Shown in pieces: positions 24,004 through 35,580 of a stretch of DNA of 64,000 bases. The notes beneath the pieces were generated by a model, which saw only the letters and a program-made list of their open reading frames with translations, made no database searches and was not told the DNA's origin. The stretch comes from Lichtheimia corymbifera B2541 (lineage: Eukaryota > Mucoromycota > Mucoromycetes > Mucorales > Lichtheimiaceae): contig JNEU01000881.1 of the NCBI GenBank assembly GCA_000697475.1, forward strand, positions 62,001-126,000, written 5' to 3'. The position numbers and the translations under genes are program-made. The stretch's first letter is position 1. Each line of letters starts with the position of its first letter.

Positions 24004-25391
24004 ATCATGCAAATGAGCTGTGTTACACAAGCACGCCGATGCGCATCTTTGGCTCTATTGGGATCAAGCTATTTCACAATGAACAAACACCACTCGTCAT
24101 ATAGCATCAAGCTTATAGCATAGGTAAAACATAAAGGTGCCTGTATCTCTAAATCTCCATGATGATGTATAGAGGCTTTATGAGAACGATGTTGATCAGC
24201 ATGACCGAGAGCACATCCTGACAAAGTTTCGACGTCGCCATGGGCAATATCGGCGCGCACGGCCGTACACCCTATTTATGTTTCCATCCATTTGTCATCT
24301 CTCCTACATTCAAGGTTTTCATAATGAACTCTGGGGACTTTATGAGAACGAAATTGCTCGGCGTGGTCGAAAGGATGTTGTGTGAAAGTTTCAGGTTCGA
24401 GGTGGGCAATCTCGGGGAGCAGGAGCGTCTACCCTACTTTCTCCTACATTTGGGCTGGCCGGCATTCAAATGTTCATAATGAACCATGCGGTTTTTAAAT
24501 GAATGAAGTTGATCAGCATGTGCGAGAGTACCTTCTGACCAAGTTTCAAGTGCGAGATGGGGAATCCCAAGAAACTACATACTAATTGACTTTTTCATAA
24601 ATCCGGCGCATTCCCAATTTTCATCCGTCATAGTCAATCCCACATTATGCTCTGCCTTTCGAAATTTTCAAATGAAGTGTGGGTTCTTTATTAAGACAAA
24701 GTTGTTCAGCATGCCGTAGAGCACATTGTGTTAAAGTTTGAGCTTTGAAACAGGCAATCCCAATATCATGCATTGATATCAGTATATATAGATATGTCTG
24801 ACTGCCTGACAGATTTAATTTCCACCTCTTCCACTCCCACTTTATTTCCCTCTTCTTCCCATTCTCAACTGTTGCCCCATTCAAGCACAACCACAACCTG
24901 CGAAGGATTGCGCTGCTTCGCCCCATCATGTCGATCCTGCAACTGTCTTGATCCGACTGTATTTGACTGAATGGTAAGTTCCATGGCGTGTACTCCCCCA
25001 CTACAGCAACACCCGCATTCCTTGACACTGCACGTTCCCTTGTACACTCTTCTGCCACAACCAATCGTAACAGCCTCATTCTAGCATTTGCTATTAGCAA
25101 TGTCTTTACTCCATTGTCTCGAACAGCGTTCACAGCCTTGTCACTCTACTACTACACACTCGCTCTTGCACACTCCTCTGCCGCGACCATACGTAGCAGC
25201 AGTTGCTATTACCAGACCTTTACTCCATCGTCTCAACCTACTTGCAGCAACTTGCTTTAATACACACGGTTTCCAATGGATGGGATGCCATATCAGCTAT
25301 CGAACTCACTGTAATATAAGCAATCTTCACCTGGTTGAGCTACGACGGAAGACCAACAACTGGATGCGAAAAGGGAGTATATCAGCAGCAA

Positions 25392-25802
25392 TCACATGGC
25401 TATCTTTAACCAACATATCGGATTTGATGCGTGAGTGGAATCAAGTACAGTGATGAGGAATCCTGGAAAGTTGCTTTGGTTACTTGACGCATCGTCAGCA
25501 GGAACAATGGATCGTACCACGTGGATACGGCTGGGGACAATGATGGATTGGATGGTGTTGTCGAGTGGGCTTTTATCTTCGACGAAAGGCGATTCGCTGG
25601 CATGGGTGATATTTGAATGTTGGATCAAGGGACGCACAGCAACTAGTTTGCGATCATGGGTGAAGATGAAGACGCTTATGACAGCAGCAACCAAGAATAC
25701 AATGGCACAACGATACCCGCTGATTCTACATGGTCCACTGGTTGGGTTCTGGAATGAACGGGAGGATAGAAACCTGAGGGTCGAAAAGCGAGATTGGACC
25801 AT
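25392..25802 (-). pseudogene. Fragment of a membrane-anchored protein
   Basis: A minus-strand frame of 136 aa with a basic N-terminus, one membrane segment at about residues 31-47 (CAIVFLVAAVISVFIF) and a Ser/Asn-rich downstream part. It resembles the N-terminus of a type II membrane protein, but no continuation is found before the repeat island begins at 25255. A decayed relative lies at about 57440-57670 with stops and deletions. It may be a truncated gene; the family is not recognised. Confidence 0.3.
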
Positions 25803-25859
25803 CTACATCATTGTATCGAGACACTTTTGTTCCTTTTGTCATATTACATTCGTTTAATA

Positions 25860-27393
25860 AAGTTTCCTTGTTTATGCTGATACACGATAGTAGGCAGTGG
25901 TATATAGTGTATAAAAGATATCATTATCGAGCAAAACCAATGCACGGGCGAAGCCTTCACAATGAAAGTGTCTGTTAGTCAAAAACAAATATGCAGGGGG
26001 CATTTTGCTTTCGCACAGCACAGCCGCTGCACCGTTATTGCTTTGGCTTCATGTCGGAAATGATCACATGTACATGTAACCTCGTATAACACAAGCATGA
26101 AATAGATGCTGGCCACTAGTACATACGCAGAAACCCACTATACGGGCGAGTGGTTATACTTTGTTTCCAAGTATACATACACATGCGAAGCAAATGCTGC
26201 ATATCGGATGATCACATAAAAGGAGTGCACTTTAAAGTTTCTCCATGTATTTGGCGGGCACAACCGCCATAATATTCTTGCCCCGGTCTTGATGATGAAT
26301 AAAAATGGGGCTCTGTAATCGATAAAATGGACCCCTTAAAGGGGAACTTCCTCCCCCTTACAGGGCAGTTGACAGACAAACAATGCATTCCAGCGTCATC
26401 AACATGATATCTACAAAGACAACGTGTGTTAGTCATTCATATTATCCTCTTTGAAATTATCTAAAGCTAGCAGTCAGCATTGTTTGGTGATGAGTGTTTG
26501 CTTTATGGTCGGCGTAAATCATTGGCTAATGATTACCTATGAACGCCTGCATCACCTTGATCTCTCCTATTTTGAGCAACAACGACGATATCGCTGATAC
26601 TATGTGCCAATCGCTTATTGCCATCTGACTGACAATTCGCCACAACCTTCAGGTGCTAAGCTTGATAGTGCGCTCTTCAGCTGTTGACTCCTATAATAAT
26701 CAGATGCCACCTCCTTTTTCTTGCGGAAAGGGTGATTGTCCATTTACTCTCATTTTAGAACGTTTAGAACGTTTAGCATCCTATTACAATAATAATAGTG
26801 TTGTTATTATTAGCAACTTGCAACCCGCACAGCTCACAATGGATCAACAGGTTGCGTTCACAATGGCTGCTGTTTGGACCATATCAGTATTAGCCAATCA
26901 CAGCCCCGGTTGAATTGGCATAAAGTTGACTTTTAGCGGCACTTCTCAGCTTTACAAGTGCACACGCGATGTTTTACAATGGTATCTAGCAGATGTAGAG
27001 TACATTATATACCATTTGGCGAGATGGTGGCAATGCAATACTCTACATTCGATATATGCAATTAGTAGGGCAAACAGCAAATTGACAGCATGGCTACACA
27101 AATTGCCATGCGACCACTCGTACAACTCTTATCTAGTTATTTCTGCCATATCTCTCGGTCGCTTAGCAGGTATCGAGTATTGCTGTTGCACAACAGGTTT
27201 GTTGCGTATACAAAAGGATATGGCATATATGCCACCTTATAAATTTTGGGATACCCATATTGCTTGATCTCCCCCCGCATTATATATACAGTACGCCTTT
27301 GTGCCTGACTGTGCTCTTTTTCCCTTTTTCTTTTTCTTCGCTTTTACTTTTTTGATCGACCGATCAATACACTTCACGCCTCAGCCAATTGTT
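25860..27393. other. Intergenic, upstream of the TBC gene
   Basis: About 1.5 kb without a supported gene. Open frames such as 26653-26913 show no family resemblance or splice context. AT-rich promoter sequence with TATATATA lies near 27282-27289. Confidence 0.45.
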
Positions 27394-29826
27394 ATGCTAC
27401 CCAACGATGTTCCGTCACCACCTTGCTCGCCATCCAGGCTTGTCCATGCCATGGAAGATCGAGAAGGCATCGTTGCAAAGCAGTGTTGGGATGGCACTTG
27501 TACGAATGAAAAGGATCATCTTTCACATAGCCAACCACCATCACCAATAACAGCAATTAACTTGGTTTCAACTTCAAGGAGCACCCCACGACCACTGCAT
27601 CGACAACGCAGCTTCGTTGGCTTACGACCATTTCCTGCTAAGACACCAAGCATGACATTGATTCGACACCGTAGCACAAGCTGCCTAAAGAAAACAGCAT
27701 CAGATGTTCACTTGTTGCCTCGCCTTGAAAAGGAAAATGCCAACTTGCCACCTCAGGTATGCACACATGCCGTCGCATGCATACATGAGACATCAACGAT
27801 CTCATGGTGCATGAATTTTGCGTTACCATCGATATATTTATTTTATGCTTTCAATTAGGATTCGATTAGCTTTATCCTTGCACAAATCGAAAGGCAGAAT
27901 GTTATTCTTGATGAGGATCCAAAGTCTGTGTGTATTCAATCAAACGAGCTTAAAGCGCAATTGTCAACGATGCATCGCTTAGTAAATGACTCTAGCGAGG
28001 ATAACATCGATTGGGAATTCTGGACAGCATTGACAGATGACTTTGGGGCAGTAGCTACTAAGCTTCCACATCTATTGTCAGCCAAGCTCAAAGCAGGCAT
28101 TCCAGACAAACTACGAGGTGTTATTTGGCAAGCCATGTCTCAGGCATCGAGTTTGCATTTAGAGACCGTGTATGGTCAATTGATTGCGGAGCATACACCA
28201 TACGAACGAGTGATCCAGCGTGACCTAGCACGCACATTCCCTTCGATTGACATGTTTAAGCAAGAAGGTGGTGACGGTCAACAGGCTCTAGAACGTGTGC
28301 TTAAGGCATACAGCTTATATGATGCTCATGTCGGCTATTGTCAAGGCTTAGCATTTCTCGTGGGCCCGTTGCTTATGAATGTAAGTTTAAATTCAAGCAC
28401 GTAGCATTACACCTTTCATATCTTACATAGGCTTGTAACCTTAAAATAGATGCCAGAGCAGCAAGCATTTTGTGTCTTTGTACGGCTAATGGAAACATAC
28501 GAGATGCGTACCATGTTTACACTCAACATGGAAGGACTTCAATTGCGATTATACCAATTTTCTTCCTTGCTGTCACAGATGTTACCCGAACTCTCAGATC
28601 ATCTAGCATATCACGGTGTGCATCCGCCCATGTATGCATCTCAATGGTTTTTGACGCTGTTTGCATATGCATTTCCAATACCATTGGTGTTACGAATCTA
28701 CGACGTTGTATTTGCAGAAGGTGCAGCCGAGACTATAATGCGTGTTGCCATTGCTATATTACAGCGATCAGAGGATGCCATTATGCAGCTGACTGAGTTT
28801 GAGGATATCCTAGACCACGTTACTACCAAATTGCATCAAGGCAACAACGATGCCAGTCAAATGATCAACGATGCCATGCAACTCAGCGGTCAAATTACAC
28901 GTGAAAAGATGGATCACCTTGCACAAGAATATATGCGAGAGCTCGAAAACGACAAAAAACAAGCTGATCAGGTGCTTGCCATCCGCTTTAACTTTTGGTC
29001 ACGTTCATCCAATAAGAAAAAGAACAATGTCACCAAGCGACGAGCATCTTCTACATCCTCTGGTTCATCTACGAGCAGTAACTATGCGTCACCCATTACA
29101 CCACAACCAACTCAGCAAGTGGAGCAACCACAACACCACCTGTCACCGCATGAAGACACCGCTGCACTACACCAGCAAATCGAGGAGCTGCTATTGACAT
29201 TATCTCAAACCCAGAGTGAGCATTTACAAGTCAAGCAAGAGCTTGTGCAAGTGCGAATGGACAAGATGGATATTGAGGCTGAGCGGGATGCACTGCGAAT
29301 GACAGTGATGGATATGGAAGGTGATCCTCGCGTGGAACTTGCCAAACTCAAAGCGGCTCATTTTGAGTTACAACAACAAAATGAAGAGTTGCGACATGAA
29401 AAACAGATGGCCAAGGATGCACAGAACCAGCTTGTTGAAAAGATAGTGAATATGGAAATAAGGATGAATGACATGAAACAGCAACACGAGGAAAAGACAC
29501 ACGAATATGAGCGGCGACTAGACCAAAGCATTGCTGATGAGCGGTGCCGAGAATTAGAAGGGTTACTAGCGGAAGCAAAATTAAAGATCGCCGAATTGGA
29601 GACGTGTGGAGCCACTGTAACTCGCCACAACATCAAAAGCACCAACCCCAATAGTAAACGCAAAAGTTTAGACCCGGTGGCTCTAGCACACCATAAAACA
29701 ACCACGACGGCAACGACAACAACTGGTGGCAATAAGCGATCAAGTTTCTATGGCCGTCTATGGTCATCGGTTACCTCGTCATCAAATACACCGCCCCAAG
29801 ATACACCACCCACAAGCCCAATATGA
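27394..29826 (+). CDS. TBC-domain RabGAP with C-terminal coiled coil (Gyp5/EVI5-like)
   Basis: Exons 27394-27756, 27859-28380 and 28450-29826 (753 aa). The TBC domain begins near residue 205 with LKAGIPDKLRGVIWQAMS. It contains both catalytic motifs of Rab GAPs: the arginine finger in IQRDLARTF (IxxDxxR) and the glutamine finger in VGYCQGL (YxQ). The TBC ends in the region of FPIPLVLRIYDVVFAEG. A long coiled coil covers about residues 530-690, followed by a Thr/Ser-rich tail. Such proteins stimulate GTP hydrolysis by Rab GTPases, typically in Golgi-to-plasma-membrane traffic. The N-terminal 120 residues are disordered. The start at 27394 begins MLPNDVPSPP; an upstream in-frame ATG at 27304 would add a Phe-rich stretch. 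Confidence 0.9.
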
Positions 29827-29981
29827 AAAGATGAAAAAGCAAAATTACCATCATGCCCTTTTATGATTTCTTTTTTAGTATGGATATATCTCATTTATGC
29901 CCTGCAATATATACATTCTCTTTTAAGCCCATGTGCCAATGGATGGCCATATCTATTTCACCCCTTGATTCTCCTTATGAC

Positions 29982-30039
29982 GTGCCACGTATCAATGGCC
30001 CAATAAACCTGCAACATCTCAATGGACAATGTGCCACGT
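29982..30039 (+). promoter_or_regulatory. Candidate unfolded-protein-response elements of BiP
   Basis: The nonamer GTGCCACGT occurs at 29982-29990 and again at 30031-30039, about 180-235 bp upstream of the BiP ATG. The first copy is preceded by TGAC, so it overlaps TGACGTG. The reverse complement ACGTGGCAC contains the ACGTGG core of known ER-stress elements. Function is inferred. Confidence 0.4.
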
Positions 30040-30138
30040 CTTTCGTTTCTCAGATACCTGTCAAAAAAGACTATGCATTTAAATGCCGCTATCCAATCAT
30101 TGTACGCTACATGGCTGATGCTCCACGAATTTCGTGAT

Positions 30139-30145
30139 TTATAAA
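30139..30145 (+). promoter_or_regulatory. TATA box of BiP
   Basis: TTATAAA about 75 bp before the BiP ATG, followed by a CA-rich leader at 30193-30216. Confidence 0.5.
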
Positions 30146-30218
30146 CTGAGTCGGCGCGATATCAAGCACAAGACATCTCCCTCTTCCCTTTCCACACACA
30201 CACACACACATACACACA

Positions 30219-32367
30219 ATGCAGCGACAGCGTAAGGCCACATTAATGTTGGCCCTCTTTGCAGTCATGTGTGCCTTGTTCATGGGCATTCAGACAGCAT
30301 CGGCCGCAGATGACAAAGAAGCATATGGAACTGGTAAGTAATGAATGGAAACAAAGGGAATCCACGTGGATGGCAATGATTGTTATAAGCAACATTGATT
30401 ATTAAAAATGGGATTTATTCTAGTTATTGGTATCGATTTGGGCACAACTTATTCTTGTGTTGGTGTACAAAAGAATGGACGCGTTGAAATTATCGCCAAC
30501 GACCAAGGACACCGTATCACTCCCTCGTATGTCGCCTTTACAGATGATGAGCGTCTGATTGGTGATGCCGCCAAGAACCAATACGCAGCCAACCCCACTC
30601 GTACCGTCTTCGATGCCAAGCGTTTGATTGGTCGTCGTTACAATGACAAGGATGTCCAAGGTGACATGAAGCATTTCCCCTTCCGTTTGGTGAACAAGGG
30701 TGGCGCTCCCAACATCAAGGTTGAAGTCAAGAATGAAGACAAGACGTTCACCCCTGAAGAGATCTCTGGTATGGTGTTGCAAAAGATGAAGGAAACTGCT
30801 GAGGCATACTTGGGCAAGACCGTGACCCATGCTGTTGTTACCGTTCCTGCATACTTCAACGATGCTCAACGTCAAGCTACCAAGGATGCTGGTACTATTG
30901 CTGGTCTTAACATCTTGCGTATCATCAACGAACCTACTGCCGCTGCTATCGCCTATGGCCTTGACAAGACCGGTGGTGAAAAGACTGTCCTCGTTTACGA
31001 TTTGGGTGGTGGTACCTTTGATGTCTCTTTGCTCTCCATTGATGATGGCATCTTTGAAGTGTTGTCTACTGCTGGTGATACCCATCTTGGTGGCGAGGAC
31101 TTTGATAGCCGTGTCATGGATCACTTTGTCAAGGTGTGGAAGAAGAAGCATGGTGAGGACATTACCAAGGATTTGAAGACTATGGGCAAGCTCAAGCGTG
31201 AAGTTGAAAAGGCCAAGCGTGCCTTGTCTTCTCAAATGTCCGTCCGCATCGAAGTCGAATCTTTCCACAAGGGCAAGGATTTCAGTGAAACTCTCACTCG
31301 TGCCAAGTTTGAAGAACTCAACAACGACCTTTTCCGTAAGACCCTCAAGCCTGTTGAACGTGTTCTCAAGGATGCTGGTGTCACCAAGGATCAGGTTGAT
31401 GATATTGTCCTTGTCGGTGGTTCCACTCGTATTCCAAAGGTCCAGAAGCTTCTCGAAGATTACTTTAATGGCAAGAAGCCCTCCAAGGGTATCAACCCTG
31501 ATGAAGCTGTTGCTTATGGTGCCGCTGTTCAAGGTGGTATCCTTTCGGGTGAGGAAGGTTCTGATAAGGTGCTTCTTTTGGATGTCAACCCATTGACTTT
31601 GGGTATTGAGGTAAGATTGCCATCTTTGGTACATCGTTTCGTTTTATTAATCACCTTGAATATAGACCAGCGGAGGTGTGTTCTCCAAGTTGATCCCCCG
31701 TAACACTGTCATCCCCACCAAGAAGAGCCAAATTTTCTCCACTGCTGCCGATAACCAGCCCACTGTGCTTATTCAAGTCTATGAGGGTGAACGTGCAATG
31801 ACCAAGGACAACAACCTTTTGGGTAAATTCGAATTGACTGGTATCGCACCTGCACCTCGTGGTGTCCCCCAGATTGAAGTCACTTTTGAAGTCGATGCAA
31901 ATGGTATCTTGAAGGTCGGCGCTGCTGATAAGGCATCTGGCAAGATCGAATCCATCACCATCAACAACGACAAGGGTCGTCTTTCCCAAGATGAAATTGA
32001 TCGCATGGTTCAGGAAGCTGAGGAATTTGCTGAAGAGGATCGCCAAGTCCGTGAACGCACTGAGTCCAAGAATCAACTCGAGAACTACATTTATACTTTG
32101 AAGGGCCAATTGAGTGATGACTCTGGTGCATTCAGCAAGATCTCTGATGATGACCGTGACGCCATTGAGGATGCCATCCGTGAGAAGCTCGACTGGCTTG
32201 ATGATAACCAATCTGCTGCCAAGGAGGACTTTGATGAGCAACGTGAAGAACTCGAGTCTGTTGTCAACCCCATCACTTCCAAATTGTACGGTGCTGGTGC
32301 TGATAGCGGTAGTTCTGACAACTATTACGATGATGATGATACATCTCATGAGCATGATGAATTGTAA
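30219..32367 (+). CDS. KAR2: ER chaperone BiP / Kar2 (Hsp70)
   Basis: Exons 30219-30333, 30424-31610 and 31666-32367 (667 aa). An N-terminal signal peptide (hydrophobic [16 protein letters not shown], cleavage likely after ASA at 27-29) and the C-terminal retention signal HDEL place it in the ER lumen. The Hsp70 ATPase signatures are [27 protein letters not shown] and [13 protein letters not shown]. The linker [13 protein letters not shown] is followed by the substrate-binding domain and the helical lid. It folds and translocates secretory proteins. A second signal-less reading exists (ATG at 30408) but starts inside the first intron. The large antisense frame over the ATPase domain is a codon-bias shadow. 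Confidence 0.98.
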
Positions 32368-32428
32368 AAGTTGATAATACATCTATAAATATATCTGATT
32401 TTTCACAATGAACATTTGATACAAGTGG

Positions 32429-32627
32429 ATCAATATTGCGTTTATATGGCATGGATGCGAATACGGGGAGTGGTAATAAAATGGGTCGATCATACTTATA
32501 AAAACGCCTTGAAATGTAGCTTGATTGACCCAATTGCGTTTGTATGGCATGGATGCGAATATGGGGAGTGGTCATAAAAGGGGACGATCATACTTATAAG
32601 CCCTGAAATGAAGATTGATTGACCCAA
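32429..32627. repeat. Two-copy tandem repeat, about 97 bp unit
   Basis: Both copies contain GCATGGATGCGAAT, GGGGAGTGGT and GATCATACTTATAA, separated by about 97 bp, in the 3' flank of BiP. Copies differ at a few positions. Confidence 0.8.
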
Positions 32628-35318
32628 TACCGAGGTTCGTATGGTGCTGTAACATAGACTTTTCAGGTACCGCAATGGTCCACGTGATTTTTTGGTATAC
32701 ACCATTCATGCATGCTTTACAGTAAGAGCCATACAACAAGGACCTTGATTCCTTACACCACCACACTTCACCATGTATTTTTTCGATTTCTTTATAAGCC
32801 TAACACGCACTCGAATGCCCAAAACTCTTAATGACACCTTTCTCTTGATAAAATCGAAAGCTATTAAAGGGTATGTAGTTCTCGTTGACGCACCCACCAC
32901 CATGCAGACAATTGCCATATTCACACACATACTACGCGTCTCAAACCAGCTCTCGTAGTAATGAATAGTTGACTAGCAAATAACGACGATAGGATATTCA
33001 AAATATCAAGATGAGTGCGGGCTGTTTGTTACGGTTAAGGCAAGAGAATGGTGGAGGGTGAGAACGCGATCCATGTCAAGCGTCTGTGTTACCCTGGAAT
33101 CAAGGCTTACATTATTATCCCTTACCTTATTGGTTTCTTTTACCGTGGAGAGCACAAACCGATCAGGCTAACGCACCCAATAATGGTAAAAATACGGTCA
33201 TGTGTCAGTGTGTATATACTGCGCGCTCATGTATGTTGCAACATGGCCCGAGCCCAATAAAGTTTCTTTTTGTTACACTGTCATTAACGAGAAGTAATCT
33301 TCATAGGCAAAAAGTTGGAGTAAGAGAGAGCAGCAGCGGATGCTTTTTGCCGGGATGCGATCGATCTTAAGAGTGGCCCATCTATCTATGTACATTGCCC
33401 CATGCAGCAACTCGCCAATTAAGGGTGTGTAACCCGATATCCAATTTCTGGGAGTCTTTGTGATCCAGGGACCCTTGGTATGTGTGATGAGGGGGGCGAC
33501 ACAGCACATTGTGTATCCTTCTATCGTTTCTTCCGCTACAACTCATGCAACTATAACCTGTATTGCATTGACACTTATACCCGTTGAAAGAAGCTGTATA
33601 ATTGAATAACCTTGCTTAGTATACGCAGACAATAATCATTGGCTAATTTCATGTTGGATTTGATTTTCTACAATATACCACCGTCCAATCCAGAAACGCG
33701 GTTGACAAAACTCGTTACCGAGACACTAACTTCATACGATAATGGATATAGCAATGATGAAGCTATACAAGTATGCTGCGCATGTAAATAGAACACTATC
33801 GATCTCGGAAGTATATCCCGTGGTGTATCATGTTCACGCAGAACGTATGTACAGTGTGAATGAGGACGTATGCCAAAACGAGCCATTTGGCGCTAAAAGG
33901 TGAATGGCCCGTGACCCCCTCCCTACTACAAAACTTTTATTTTCCATGTCACAAGCAAAAAAAAGAACGGGATCAAGAGACATGTAGAGTATACGAGGAT
34001 CGGGTGCTGCCCTACATGTATCGCGTGGATCTATGGACTTACTAGGAAGGTGTAAATCGATTAAGCTTCATGGCATAGAGCACATGCTCAAGGTGCACAG
34101 AGAGACTTGTAAAAGAGAGGATATCAAGAACATGGTTTTGCATAAGATGTCACCCAATGGGTTGTTTACTGTTTTTAGCACACGTGAGCTAGGTGTAATG
34201 TTGTTGGGTAGCACAAAAGGAGGCTGGCTAGAGCAAGCAGAGTTTGCGGCCATTGTGCCGGTTTATGAAAGTACACAGCGTCATGTTAATGGCCAACGAT
34301 GACAATAATTGAAGGATGAAGAAAAAGGGGTCCTCTTTCATTGTTAACCAATGTAAGGCAATAATCCGAAAGCGGGATTGAAAGAATGCTCTTTATGCAT
34401 GATATTTATCATGATCGACCACCCAATGCAAAACGCAGCAAGCAGCAAAACGAGGGGTCAATAAGCAATAGCCTGCAAATCCATAGCATTGGTTCTTGAT
34501 GTTCCGCTTCTCACATTAGCCAATGCTGCCTTGCAATAACACGCCCGCTAATGTTTCAACTAGACTTGACCAGTGTTTCTCAGTCTCAATCGCTACCTCG
34601 ACCGGATTTTCAGGCACAAGGCACGAAAAGCAATATGTACGCTGTGCGCTACTTTTCTTTGTCTCGGATCTCACGGCTTGTTTTCGGAGCTGCGCTTGTG
34701 TCCCACCGATTTTTTTCTTTTTGCTTTTTGGATACACACCGACATTGGACTGTGGCACGTTTAACGGGATCCGGAAAAGGTGCAACGTGGCTGTAAGCGA
34801 CCAAACAAACCAATGACGTAAAGCGGGTTTTCATCCTTCACCCGACAAGAGAACATTCCTTGAAGAAATTACAATGCAGTACAGACATAGTAATTCTCAA
34901 ACCAATTACCACTACCACATGTACATCGAAAATATAGGAGAATTAGAGTAAAGTTTAATAGGATTGGATGCTGGATGCTTTCTAGTGAATTTTTTTTACA
35001 TATGATGACACAAAAGTAGTAGTATTATGTATAGGGTAAATGTGTTTGTGGAGAGAATTACATAAAAAGAGAGAGAGAGGATGAGCATAATATTGTACAT
35101 ATGAGATGATGTTGGCCGGCCTGCCATGGTAAATGATGGTGAGCTTGTTGAAGGCTCGTCTATGGTTGATGAAATTCGGTGTGATGGAAAGATGTAATAG
35201 ATGGATTGTCACGGCGTTTGTTCATGTTGTCGTTATCGTCGTCATTCGTTTTCGTGCATGGATGTATTTCTGTCATCATTGACACGTATTTAAGAGGACG
35301 TTCACGCGATTCAGCGCG
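32628..35318. other. Gene-poor region 3' of BiP
   Basis: About 2.7 kb with no well supported gene; only one open frame (34033-34302, listed separately) is of note. Confidence 0.45.
34033..34302 (+). pseudogene. Possible gene remnant, unrecognised family
   Basis: An 89-codon frame with a fairly protein-like composition (KLHGIEHMLKVHRETCKRED near the start, KGGWLEQAEFAAIVPVYEST near the end). No start context or splice partners were found, and the upstream frame 33860-34045 ends in a stop just before it. It could be a decayed fragment of a longer gene or chance. Confidence 0.2.
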
Positions 35319-35468
35319 TTAACAAGCAGAATTAGGCTTCTTTGGGCACATCCTATATAACGATGGTATGTCAGGAACACAATGCTTTGCACGCGTGATA
35401 TGCATTTAAGATACTTACATGGAGTAGTGACCCTTTTGGCCGCAATGGATGCATCTTCCGTCAGACAT
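35319..35468 (-). CDS. CCHC zinc-knuckle microprotein, 27 aa
   Basis: Two exons, 35419-35468 and 35319-35352, with a clean GT-AG intron of 66 bp (donor GTAAGTAT, acceptor TATATAG). The 27-residue product starts MSDGRCIHCGQKGHYS. The intron splits the Met codon after the Ser, and exon 2 adds MCPKKPNSAC and TAA. Together this gives exactly one C-x2-C-x4-H-x4-C zinc knuckle (Cys6, Cys9, His14, Cys19). Such knuckles bind single-stranded RNA or DNA. The fourth ligand exists only after splicing, which argues for a real gene. The minus strand has TATATATAAG at 35571-35580, about 105 bp upstream. Alternatively it is a leftover exon pair of a larger knuckle protein, but no flanking coding sequence continues the frame. 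Confidence 0.6.
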
Positions 35469-35570
35469 GATAGTTTACTTAGGGATGTAGCGTATGCAAA
35501 AGCGTATAAGAGGAGGTGGCAATTAAAAAAGTAGTGAATGAATGAGGATATTGAAGATGGCAAATTGGGC

Positions 35571-35580
35571 CTTATATATA
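35571..35580 (-). promoter_or_regulatory. TATA-like box of the zinc-knuckle gene
   Basis: Minus strand TATATATAAG, 103-112 bp before the ATG at 35468. Confidence 0.4.

Larger units (their letters stand above)
20735..25255. repeat. Repeat island: large imperfect inverted repeat
   Basis: The left part (20735-22240) read in reverse complement aligns by eye with the right part (24260-25255). Examples are the GTTGATCAGCATG module, AAGTTTCA-x-GTTCGAGGTGGGCAATCTCGGGG, GGTGGAAGAG against CACCTCTTCCAC, and CTTACAGCAACTC against CTTGCAGCAACTT at the outer ends. Identity is roughly two thirds, so the arms are old. The centre (22240-24160) is an array of fold-back hairpins. No transposase or reverse transcriptase frame is visible, so this could be a non-autonomous DNA element or a rearranged repeat cluster. 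A right-half copy lies at 55.2-57.4 kb. Confidence 0.75.

Noticed and set aside
24645..25453. Frames of 90-162 codons across the right arm of the repeat island
   Set aside because: They cross the repeat module present in several copies and are not preserved in the second copy at 56.9-57.4 kb.
26653..27267. Two consecutive plus-strand frames before the TBC gene
   Set aside because: No recognisable motifs, and the region has promoter-like composition; not supported as coding.
30420..31634. 404-codon open frame antisense to BiP
   Set aside because: Long antisense frames are a known by-product of codon bias in Hsp70 genes. The plus strand encodes an unambiguous BiP, and the antisense product has no family signal.
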